NCBI GenBank assembly: GCA_002299865.1
Contig: DBNV01000116.1
Location: 7,824-20,964 of the forward strand
Source of the DNA: Desulfonatronaceae bacterium UBA663
Lineage (GTDB): Bacteria; Desulfobacterota; Desulfovibrionia; Desulfovibrionales; Desulfonatronaceae
Direction of reading: 5' to 3'
Length of the DNA: 13,141 nt
The translations under genes and the position numbers were made by a program. Under the pieces are notes generated by a model. That model was not told the origin of the DNA. It ran no database searches and was given only the letters and a program-made list of their open reading frames with translations. Positions 1 through 5,873 of the stretch are shown here, piece after piece. Position 1 is the first letter of the stretch. Every line of letters begins with the position of its first letter.

Positions 1-26
1 GCCCGGCAAGCCCGGCAAGCCTGTTC

Positions 27-102
27 GGGTCACTAGCTCAATTGGCAGAGCAGCGGACTCTTAATCCGGAGGTTCAAGGTTCGATTCCTTGGTGGCCCAC
101 CA
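27..102 (+). tRNA. tRNA-Lys (anticodon CTT)
   Basis: A complete 76-nt cloverleaf can be folded by eye. The acceptor arms GGGTCAC and GTGGCCC pair with one G-U, and a CCA end is encoded at 100-102. The D arm is GCTC/GAGC with a GG in the loop. The anticodon loop is CTCTTAA with CTT at 60-62, reading the lysine codon AAG. The T arm is CAAGG/CCTTG with loop TTCGATT. The only blemish is a G-G opposition at the outermost anticodon-stem pair (27-43). An intrinsic terminator follows at once. The promoter must lie left of the window. Bases 1-20 hold two tandem copies of GCCCGGCAA-like sequence of unknown meaning. Confidence 0.96.
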
Positions 103-111
103 CGCAAAATC

Positions 112-144
112 AAGGGTTTACGTCTAAAACGTAAACCCTTTTTT
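112..144 (+). terminator. Intrinsic terminator of tRNA-Lys
   Basis: A perfect 12-bp stem (112-123 with 129-140) encloses the 5-nt loop CTAAA and runs straight into a T run at 139-144. It starts 10 nt after the tRNA CCA, so it ends the tRNA transcript and separates it from glucokinase. Confidence 0.9.
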
Positions 145-224
145 GTTCCAACAACTCTAAAAAGTTCATTCTGGAACACGACATCGTGTTTTTCCGCACA
201 CATTCTAAGGAGGCGACCGAACCC

Positions 225-1199
225 ATGTCTGCGACGCACTTGACTCTTCTCGCGGCGGATATCGGCGGAACCTCCAGCCGCTTCGCCGTCTTCTCGGAGC
301 ATGTCGGACGGTTGCGACTGGAGCAATCCGTGCACATCCCCACCCGCCAGGCCCAATCCTTCGCCGATCTGCTCGACCTGCTTAGACAAAGCCACCTGGG
401 CCGGCTGCTGCCCGGCTGCCGGGCCGCGACCTTGGCCGTGGCCGGGGCGGTGCAACGCGGAGTATTCGCCAAGCCTCCGAACATCTCCTGGGAAATCGAT
501 CTGCGCCGAATTGATATCTCCGCATTGCCGCGCCAGGTAACGCTCATCAACGATTTCGCGGCCCAAGCCTACGCCTGCCGGACCGATGCCGTGAACAACG
601 CCTTGGTGATCAACCGCGGCGTTGCCGAACCCGAAGCAATGGTCGCGGTTGTCGGCGCGGGCACGGGCTTGGGCCACGCCCTGCTGCTGCCGCTCCGGGA
701 GGCTTTCCTGGTCCTGCCTTCCGAAGCAGGACATGCAGCCTTCCCCTTCGTAGGCGAGGCGGAACGGGACTACGAACGCTTCCTGCTTGCGCAGACCGGG
801 CTGGAATACATTCATGGCGACGTGGCGCTGTCCGGCCTGGGGCTGGCTCTTTTGCATCAATATCATTTCGGCGAGGCACCGGACCCGGCCCAAGCCGCCG
901 CGGCCCTAACCCCGGACTCGCCGGTGCGCACCTGGTTCGCCCGATTCTACGGACGGGCCTGCCGGCAGTTCGTCCTTGCGACGCTGGCCATGGGTGGCCT
1001 TTTTGTCTCCGGCGGGGTGGCGGCCAAGAACCCCTGCCTAGTCCAGGACGCCGCTTTCATGGCGGAATTCGTGAACAGCCCAGGCTATGGACACCTGCTC
1101 CGGTCCCTTCCCGTGGCCCTGAACAACAATGAAGACAGCGGTCTCTGGGGCGCGGCCCTGTGCGCCCTTCTCCATCTGGAGCAGGAAAGAGCACTTTAG
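225..1199 (+). CDS. glk: Glucokinase (Glk family, bacterial hexokinase type)
   Basis: Predicted to phosphorylate glucose with ATP to glucose-6-phosphate in the cytoplasm (EC 2.7.1.2). The protein is 324 aa, the usual length for the family. Visible motifs are the phosphate-binding DIGGT at residues 12-16, LINDF at 107-111 with the presumed catalytic Asp110, the ATP-site glycine motif GAGTGLG at 144-150, SEAGH at 166-170 with the sugar-binding Glu/His, and SGG near 262. The ATG at 225 is chosen because TAAGGAGG lies at 206-213, 11 nt upstream; a GTG at 186 in the same frame would place this ribosome site inside the coding region. The gene stands alone between the tRNA and a convergent thioredoxin-like gene, and the two stop codons overlap by 4 nt. 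Substrate could also be another hexose; the family assignment is firm. Confidence 0.9.
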   Translation: MSATHLTLLAADIGGTSSRFAVFSEHVGRLRLEQSVHIPTRQAQSFADLLDLLRQSHLGRLLPGCRAATLAVAGAVQRGVFAKPPNISWEIDLRRIDISALPRQVTLINDFAAQAYACRTDAVNNALVINRGVAEPEAMVAVVGAGTGLGHALLLPLREAFLVLPSEAGHAAFPFVGEAERDYERFLLAQTGLEYIHGDVALSGLGLALLHQYHFGEAPDPAQAAAALTPDSPVRTWFARFYGRACRQFVLATLAMGGLFVSGGVAAKNPCLVQDAAFMAEFVNSPGYGHLLRSLPVALNNNEDSGLWGAALCALLHLEQERAL

Positions 1200-1624
1200 A
1201 TCGTAACGCCCATGGCCTGCCAGCGCTCCAGGATTTCCGCCTTGGACATGAACCCTTCGAAGCGATACAGCTCCCGACCGGCCTGATCCATAAAGATCAG
1301 CGTCGGCAGGGTGCGGATCGCGCCAAACACCGTGCCCGCCCGCTGGTTGCGGTCCACGTCGAAGGCATGCACGGTGAACTTGTCTGGAAACTGCCGCTCC
1401 AGCTCGGCAAGCACCGGGATCATCCGCTTGCACTGGTTGCACGTCTCGGTCTTCAGGCTCACCAGACGGGGCAAGTTCGCCGACACTCCCGGCAGGACCG
1501 GGGTCAAGTCCTCCTCCGCGACATATTCCATGGATTGCATGGACTGATACTGCTGAATGAGCGCCACAGTGGTAAAAAGGACCACGATGAGCGCTGCGAT
1601 ACCGGCCTTGCTTAAGGATGTCAT
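1196..1624 (-). CDS. Membrane-anchored thioredoxin-like protein (active site CNQC)
   Basis: A 142-aa protein with one N-terminal hydrophobic segment (about residues 7-24) that should anchor it in the inner membrane with the rest in the periplasm. A thioredoxin fold follows. The CXXC motif is C62-N-Q-C65, after the beta strand PRLVSLKTET, and the cis-proline motif is TLPT with Pro107. The last strand is LYRFEGF. The CNQC pair is unlike thioredoxin CGPC or DsbA CPHC, so its redox potential and partner cannot be inferred; thiol-disulfide exchange in the envelope is the likely role. It lies 68 nt downstream of the response-regulator gene, probably last in the same operon. The start ATG has only a weak purine-rich site upstream. 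No intrinsic terminator is visible, so transcription may run into the antisense of glk. Confidence 0.75.
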   Translation of the reverse strand: MTSLSKAGIAALIVVLFTTVALIQQYQSMQSMEYVAEEDLTPVLPGVSANLPRLVSLKTETCNQCKRMIPVLAELERQFPDKFTVHAFDVDRNQRAGTVFGAIRTLPTLIFMDQAGRELYRFEGFMSKAEILERWQAMGVTI

Positions 1625-1692
1625 AATGTTTCGTCCGTTTTTTTAACTGTTGAAAACAGTCGGTTTAGGGCAGACATACAGGGGTCGGCGGT

Positions 1693-3072
1693 TTATTCCG
1701 TGGCCAGCAAGCCATGCCCCTTGAGTTTCTTGTACAGATAACTGCGCTCCATGCCGATGGTCTCGGCCAGGCGGCTGATGTTGCCGCCGCATGCGCCCAG
1801 TTTTTTCTCCAGGAATCTGGCCTCGAACCGGGCCCGGGCCGCCTTGAAGTCCTCGGGCCAGAAATCTGAGGTCTCACCGGCCCGACCGGCCCGACCGGAA
1901 AGGTGATCCCGTCCGATGTCCGCAGGCAGCATTTCCGGGGTGATGAGCCTTCCCGGATACATGATGCACAATCGTTCCAGAAAATTCTTCAGTTCCCGGA
2001 CGTTCCCCGGCCAGGAATGCCCCTTAAGCGCCGACATGGCCTCCGGAGAGAATTGCAACGGCTTGCCCCCCTGGGTCCTGGTCAAAGTGTCCATGAACAT
2101 CTCCAGCAACAGGGGGATGTCGTCGGCCCGGCGGCGCAGGGGCGGCACATGCAGGGGAAAAACCTTGAGACGATAGTAGAGGTCTTCCCGGAAGCGACCG
2201 GCCTTGATTTCCTCGACCAGGTCCTTGTTCGTGGCCGCGATGACGCGGACATCCACCTGAATGGTCTTGCGACCGCCCACCCGCTCAAAACGCTGCTCCT
2301 GCAGGATACGCAGAATCTTGGCCTGCGTCTTCAAGCTCATGTCCCCGATTTCGTCGAGGAACAGGGTGCCGCTGTGCGCCAGCTCGAATTTTCCGGTCTG
2401 GGTCTTGTCCGCGCTGGTAAAAGCCCCCTTCTCGTGGCCGAACAATTCGCTTTCGATAAGTTCCTCGGGAATGGCCGCACAGTTCATTTCCACCATGGGC
2501 TTGGCCGCCCGGCGGCTGAGCTGATGCAGGGATCGGGCTACGATTTCCTTGCCGGTTCCGTTTTCGCCGGTGATCAACACCCAGGCCTCGGTGGGCGCCA
2601 CTTGCCTGATCTGCGTCTGCAGCTCCTGGATGAGCGGGGACCGTCCCGTCAGTTCCTGGACCCGTTCCTCGCGGATCTGACTGCGCAAAACAATGTTCTC
2701 CCGGCGCAACTCCTTGAACTCCACGGCCTTGGCCGTGGTCACCAGCACCTTTTCCAGCGATAGGGGCTTCTCGATGAAATCAAAGGCCCCCTTTTTTATG
2801 GCCGTGACCGCGGTCTCAATATTGCCGTGCCCGGAGATCATGATCATCGGCAGGTGAGGGTATCTCTCCAAAACCCGGTCCAGAACCTGCAAACCGTCCA
2901 TGCCCGGCAGCCAGATGTCCAGGAAGCAAAGGTCCGGATCATTCCGTTCCAGCAGTTCCAGGCCCGCCTCACCACTGTCCGCATCCAGAATCTGGTGCCC
3001 CTCGTCTTCGAGAATGCCGCGCAGGGTGGCGCGGATATCTTCCTCATCGTCGATAATGACTATCTGGGCCAT
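1693..3072 (-). CDS. Sigma-54-dependent response regulator, NtrC/NtrX type
   Basis: A 459-aa two-component transcriptional activator. The receiver domain (1-120) has the acidic pocket D8/D9, phospho-acceptor D52, S80 and K102. The central AAA+ domain (about 142-375) has Walker A GENGTGKE at 169-176, the sigma-54-contacting GAFTSA loop at 216-221, Walker B LFLDEIG at 237-243 and WPGNVREL at 354-361. A Fis-type helix-turn-helix ends the protein (about 427-452). The receiver resembles NtrX (FLDIWLPG, MISGHGNIETAV, FDFIEKP). The start is supported by GGCGGAG about 6 nt upstream. No histidine kinase is in the window, so the partner is unknown. It sits between lolA (103-nt gap) and a membrane thioredoxin-like gene, hinting at an envelope-related regulon, but this is inference. 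Target genes cannot be told from the sequence. Confidence 0.92.
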   Translation of the reverse strand: MAQIVIIDDEEDIRATLRGILEDEGHQILDADSGEAGLELLERNDPDLCFLDIWLPGMDGLQVLDRVLERYPHLPMIMISGHGNIETAVTAIKKGAFDFIEKPLSLEKVLVTTAKAVEFKELRRENIVLRSQIREERVQELTGRSPLIQELQTQIRQVAPTEAWVLITGENGTGKEIVARSLHQLSRRAAKPMVEMNCAAIPEELIESELFGHEKGAFTSADKTQTGKFELAHSGTLFLDEIGDMSLKTQAKILRILQEQRFERVGGRKTIQVDVRVIAATNKDLVEEIKAGRFREDLYYRLKVFPLHVPPLRRRADDIPLLLEMFMDTLTRTQGGKPLQFSPEAMSALKGHSWPGNVRELKNFLERLCIMYPGRLITPEMLPADIGRDHLSGRAGRAGETSDFWPEDFKAARARFEARFLEKKLGACGGNISRLAETIGMERSYLYKKLKGHGLLATE

Positions 3073-3175
3073 AGATGCTCCGCCTGCGGCAAGAATCTCA
3101 CTCGCAATAGCGCATGTCTTGGCGCATGCCGTGTTTTAAGCTTCATCCTGCCGAACAAGGCTTAACTCCCAGGGG

Positions 3176-3814
3176 CTAGAGGTTGTCTAAGACCACGACC
3201 CCTTCCGGCGGGGTGAAGGTAAACAGGGCGGGATCCAGTGGCGGATTAAGGCGCAGACCATGCAAGGTGATCTGATTGGTGTTGCCGAAAAAATCTACGG
3301 CCCGGAGTCGATGCAGCAAAAAGGTTTGCTCATCCACCCAGATCGTGGCTTCCACCAGATTGGGTTCCGGGTTGCGCGGAACCAGACGGATCTTGCGCCA
3401 GCCGTTTTTCGCGACGAGATCCTCCTCGGTTAGAAAATCCTCGTCCAGACGCGCCTGTCCGGACAGGATGCGCAGAACCATGGCCGAGCCCAGCACCTCG
3501 CGAGATGAATAGCGATAAGCCGTCTCTTCTGCGGCAAAATAGTTCCAAACCTCCTCCGACCCGATAATAAGCAGTTCCTTTTCCGGGGTCTGGGTCTCCC
3601 AGCGGATCAGGCCGGGCTGCTGATAGAACAGCAGACCGCGACGTTCCTCGGATTCGCGGCTGGCTGCGACCCCCAATTCCTGGACGAATTCAGCCTGAAA
3701 CGAAGTGATGGTTTCGTACTGACGCTGGATCTGCTCCACCACGCTTTGTCCGAATGCCGACGCAGCGGTGAAGAGGAGAAGCAAGGCCGCTACAGCGCAT
3801 GACGCATAACGCAT
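3176..3814 (-). CDS. lolA: Outer-membrane lipoprotein carrier protein LolA
   Basis: A 212-aa periplasmic protein expected to carry lipoproteins released by LolCDE to the outer membrane. The N-terminus is a Sec signal peptide with a Leu/Ala-rich core (residues 8-18) and an ASA cleavage site after residue 20. The mature part matches the LolA fold in order: EQIQRQYETITSFQAEFVQ, then a strand with GLLFYQQPGLIRWE, then KELLIIGSEEVWNY, and the C-terminal ITLHGLRLNPPLDPALFTF, which is a typical LolA ending. Length is typical. The ribosome site GGGAGGA lies 8 nt before the ATG. It heads a probable operon with the response regulator and thioredoxin-like gene, all on the minus strand, and is insulated on its upstream side by the rpsI terminator. 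Confidence 0.87.
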   Translation of the reverse strand: MRYASCAVAALLLLFTAASAFGQSVVEQIQRQYETITSFQAEFVQELGVAASRESEERRGLLFYQQPGLIRWETQTPEKELLIIGSEEVWNYFAAEETAYRYSSREVLGSAMVLRILSGQARLDEDFLTEEDLVAKNGWRKIRLVPRNPEPNLVEATIWVDEQTFLLHRLRAVDFFGNTNQITLHGLRLNPPLDPALFTFTPPEGVVVLDNL

Positions 3815-3933
3815 GACGTGTTCCTCCCATGATGTGCCAGGCCTAGACTAGCCGTTGAGGCCCTGGATGACAAGGTGAGCAGGCAAGCCCCGATGCCCAC
3901 GTCCTCGCTGCAAACCACAACCGAACCAACCAT

Positions 3934-3966
3934 AAAAAAGGTGGGCCTCCTAACGGAAGCCCACCT
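3934..3966 (-). terminator. Intrinsic terminator of rplM-rpsI
   Basis: On the minus strand an 8-bp stem AGGTGGGC/GCCCACCT (3959-3966 with 3939-3946) is followed by TTTTTT (3934-3939). The 12-nt loop can form three further pairs. It begins 27 nt after the rpsI stop codon. Confidence 0.9.
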
Positions 3967-3992
3967 GAAACAAACGTGTCCGCGGCAAGAAA

Positions 3993-4385
3993 TTAACGCT
4001 TGGAGTACTGGAACCTGGCACGGGCGGCACGCTGGCCGTACTTCTTGCGTTCCTTGATCCGGGCGTCGCGGGTCAGCAGACCGGCGCGCTTCAAGGTCGG
4101 CCGCAGTTCCAGGTCATAGGCCAGAAGAGCGCGGGAAATGCCGTGCCGCAGGGCCTCGGCCTGGCCGGCCACGCCGCCGCCGTCCACCGTGGCCTTGATA
4201 TCGAACTTGCCCAGGGTCTTGGTCAGATTCAGGGGCTGGCGCACGATCATCTGCAAGGTCGCCCGGGGAAAGTACTCTTCAACGGGGCGATTATTCACCA
4301 GAATCTGTCCGCTGCCCGGATAAATCCTGGTCCTGGCCACGGCGCTCTTGCGCCTGCCGGTTCCGTAATAAAAATCATTGCTCAT
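3993..4385 (-). CDS. rpsI: 30S ribosomal protein S9
   Basis: A 130-aa small-subunit ribosomal protein, the usual length. It has the family opening YYGTGRRKSAVARTRI (residues 6-21), the GGGVAGQAEALRHGISRAL block in the middle, and the basic C-terminal tail ending in SKR, which in S9 reaches towards the ribosomal P-site tRNA. Start ATG is preceded by AGGAGAGG about 7 nt upstream. It follows rplM with only 13 nt between them, the near-universal bacterial L13-S9 pair, and the two are surely co-transcribed and followed by a shared terminator. Confidence 0.98.
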   Translation of the reverse strand: MSNDFYYGTGRRKSAVARTRIYPGSGQILVNNRPVEEYFPRATLQMIVRQPLNLTKTLGKFDIKATVDGGGVAGQAEALRHGISRALLAYDLELRPTLKRAGLLTRDARIKERKKYGQRAARARFQYSKR

Positions 4386-4398
4386 GCGTCAACCTCTC

Positions 4399-4827
4399 CT
4401 AGACGTCCAATGTTTGGGGCTTCTGAGCCGCATGGGGATGATCGGCCCCGGGATAAACCTTCAGCTTTTTCAACAGAGCCCGGCCCAGGCGGTTCTTGGG
4501 CAGCATGCCCTTGACCGCGTGTTCCAGGACATATTCAGGTTTGATCTGGAGCATGGTTCGCAGCTTGGTCTGCTTCAGTCCGCCTATGTATCCGGTATGA
4601 CGGTTATAATTTTTCTGGTCCAATTTATTGCCGGTAACCTTGACCTTAGCGGCGTTGACCACCACGATGAAGTCCCCGTTATCCATGTGCGGGGCGAACT
4701 CCGGCTTATGCTTGCCGCGCAGTCTGGTGGCAATGGCAGTGGCCAAGCGCCCTAGAATCTTGTCCTGGGCGTCCACTACGAACCAGGCGCGATCAATGTC
4801 TTGCAGCGCAGGTGTGAACGTTCTCAT
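4399..4827 (-). CDS. rplM: 50S ribosomal protein L13
   Basis: A 142-aa large-subunit ribosomal protein of standard length. It opens with MRTFTPALQDIDRAWFVVDA, then LGRLATAIATRLRGKHKPEF, then the family block GDFIVVVNAAKVKVTGNKLDQKNY, GMLPKNRLGRALLKKLKVYPG and a terminal HPHAAQKPQ. The start at 4827 fits the family alignment. Just upstream a 12-nt unit carrying AGGAG and an ATG is duplicated in tandem (4830-4853); those two ATGs are in a different frame from rplM and would open a 17-codon reading frame running over the rplM start. A sigma-70 promoter candidate lies at 4874-4903. Confidence 0.98.
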   Translation of the reverse strand: MRTFTPALQDIDRAWFVVDAQDKILGRLATAIATRLRGKHKPEFAPHMDNGDFIVVVNAAKVKVTGNKLDQKNYNRHTGYIGGLKQTKLRTMLQIKPEYVLEHAVKGMLPKNRLGRALLKKLKVYPGADHPHAAQKPQTLDV

Positions 4828-4829
4828 CC

Positions 4830-4853
4830 TTCATCTCCTCGTTCATCTCCTCG
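4830..4853 (-). repeat. Tandem duplication of the rplM ribosome-binding region
   Basis: Read on the minus strand the unit GAACGAGGAGAT-like 12-mer occurs twice head to tail, followed by a partial third. Each copy has an AGGAG and completes an ATG. The copy nearer rplM puts its AGGAG 7 nt before the rplM start. The two extra ATGs (4846 and 4834) share a frame and would encode 17 aa ending in TGA inside rplM. Confidence 0.85.
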
Positions 4854-4873
4854 TTCAGAACTGAAAGAGCAAG

Positions 4874-4903
4874 TTCATACGCACTGAAGGTAGATTTTGT
4901 CAA
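4874..4903 (-). promoter_or_regulatory. Sigma-70 promoter candidate for rplM-rpsI
   Basis: On the minus strand a perfect -35 TTGACA (4898-4903) is followed, after 18 nt, by TATGAA (4874-4879, 4 of 6 to consensus). It would start transcription about 40 nt before the rplM start codon. Confidence 0.65.
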
Positions 4904-5147
4904 GACACTTTTTCATCATGATTCGCCAACATCTGAACTTGTCCGCCGGCAATGGATCATGGGACACTGCTTCCGGATTCGGCCTCTTGTCCGTCGCAAC
5001 TTCCTCAACGGCCCGCACCTGCTTTGCCAAGGAGCAGCGGAGGTTGTGCAAAAATTTTCGCAAGGCAAAACAGGTGCAGGCCGGATTTAGCCGGACAGTC
5101 GATGGCCAAACCGCTGAACCCGGCAGCCGTACCCCGTGGTCACTCAC
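4904..5147. other. Gene-free region between rplM promoter and hyn terminator
   Basis: No convincing protein: reading frames of 90-95 codons exist on both strands but none has a ribosome site or recognisable motif. The stretch carries a 20-bp near-perfect inverted repeat (5009-5083) described separately, and a short segment at 4973-4996 that recurs downstream of roo. No known RNA family was recognised. Confidence 0.6.
5009..5083 (-). ncRNA. Candidate structured RNA: 20-bp stem with 35-nt loop
   Basis: Arms 5009-5028 and 5064-5083 are complementary over 20 positions. In plus-strand RNA two positions are C-A mismatches; in minus-strand RNA both become U-G wobbles, so all 20 positions pair only in the minus-strand transcript. 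The 35-nt loop contains GCGAAAA/TTTTTGC, which can pair further. It lies upstream of the rplM promoter and downstream of the hyn terminator, so it would be a separate RNA or part of an extended rplM leader. I do not recognise the family and see no intrinsic terminator right after it. Confidence 0.4.
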
Positions 5148-5177
5148 AAAAAAGGGCGCACGTCAGGTGCGCCCTTT
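5148..5177 (-). terminator. Intrinsic terminator of the hyn operon
   Basis: An 11-bp GC-rich stem, AAAGGGCGCAC at 5151-5161 with GTGCGCCCTTT at 5167-5177, has a 5-nt loop. In the minus direction it runs into TTTTTT at 5148-5153. It begins 27 nt after the protease stop codon. Confidence 0.92.
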
Positions 5178-5204
5178 GGCTTAAAGCGAAAGATGAAGCA
5201 GGGA

Positions 5205-5705
5205 TCAGGAGGCGACCGGCGTAAACTCTCCTCCGGCCTGATCGATTTCCCTGAGCACGGCTTGGCAGAGATCTTCCAGCCTTGCCTGCACCGGGGGGGT
5301 CAGTTCAACGCCCCAGGGGTCGAAGTCCTTGGGTTCCACGCCCAGGACCACGGTGTCAGGGCATGTCCCCAAGACCTTGCAGGTGGCCAGGGTCTCCAGA
5401 AGGTCGGTCTGGTGCATGGAGTTCTTGAAGGCCACGCTCTTGCCCATCTCCACGCCGGTCAAGCGATACATCTCACCGGGCCGACCGCCGTTGACCACGG
5501 CGTCCACCACGATCAACCGGTCGCATCCCATGATCGCATCCATCAGGGCCATGCCCAAGGTGCCGCCGTCCATGAGTTCAACATTGGGCGCAAAAGCATA
5601 CTCGGCAAGAAGCTTCTCCACGCAGCGCACCCCCACGCCCTCGTCCTTGAGCAGAATGTTGCCGACCCCAAGGACCAACACTTTCGGTTTGTTTTGCTCT
5701 TTCAT
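5205..5705 (-). CDS. hynD: Hydrogenase maturation endopeptidase (HyaD/HybD/HynD family)
   Basis: A 166-aa cytoplasmic protease that removes the C-terminal extension of the hydrogenase large subunit once the nickel site is filled. The three nickel-sensing residues of the family (E16, D62, H93 in E. coli HybD) are visible: Glu22 in GVGNILLKDEGVGV, Asp68 in RLIVVDAVVNGG and His98 in NSMHQTDLL. The reading frame is open for 22 more codons upstream, but those Met codons lack a ribosome site and the protein would begin before the conserved KVLVLGVGN strand; ATG at 5705 has GGAAG just ahead and is preferred. It is last in hynB-hynA-hynD, 168 nt after hynA, and is most likely dedicated to HynA. A hairpin lies in that gap. 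Confidence 0.92.
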   Translation of the reverse strand: MKEQNKPKVLVLGVGNILLKDEGVGVRCVEKLLAEYAFAPNVELMDGGTLGMALMDAIMGCDRLIVVDAVVNGGRPGEMYRLTGVEMGKSVAFKNSMHQTDLLETLATCKVLGTCPDTVVLGVEPKDFDPWGVELTPPVQARLEDLCQAVLREIDQAGGEFTPVAS

Positions 5706-5833
5706 GTTCTTCCACGTTGTTTGTCGCGCCTGGTTCATCATGCATGGCCATGCCCAAAATCCTTCCTGCATTCCGGACGTTCTGCTGAACGGAACAGCGC
5801 GATCGGTTCTCCGTTCGCAAAAGGGTGTGGCTT

Positions 5834-5857
5834 ACGGGCGGCCTGCGGGCCGCCCGT
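5834..5857 (-). other. Hairpin between hynA and hynD
   Basis: A perfect 10-bp GC-rich stem (5834-5843 with 5848-5857) with loop TGCG or its complement lies 16 nt after the hynA stop. No U run follows on the minus strand, so it is not a standard terminator. It may protect the hynBA message or cause partial termination ahead of hynD. Confidence 0.5.
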
Positions 5858-5873
5858 TATGCGTAGTTTTTGT

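Noticed and set aside
27..224. tRNA-Lys as an attachment site of an integrated element
   Set aside because: No integrase gene and no second copy of the tRNA 3' end is visible in the window; the following sequence is a normal terminator and a housekeeping gene.
33..893. Long minus-strand frame antisense to glucokinase
   Set aside because: It is a shadow of the high-GC glk gene, reads through the tRNA and has no recognisable protein motif.
4875..5184. Open frames of 90-95 codons on both strands between rplM and the hyn terminator
   Set aside because: No ribosome site, no recognisable motif, odd composition, and they run across the rplM promoter or the hyn terminator and through the 20-bp stem.
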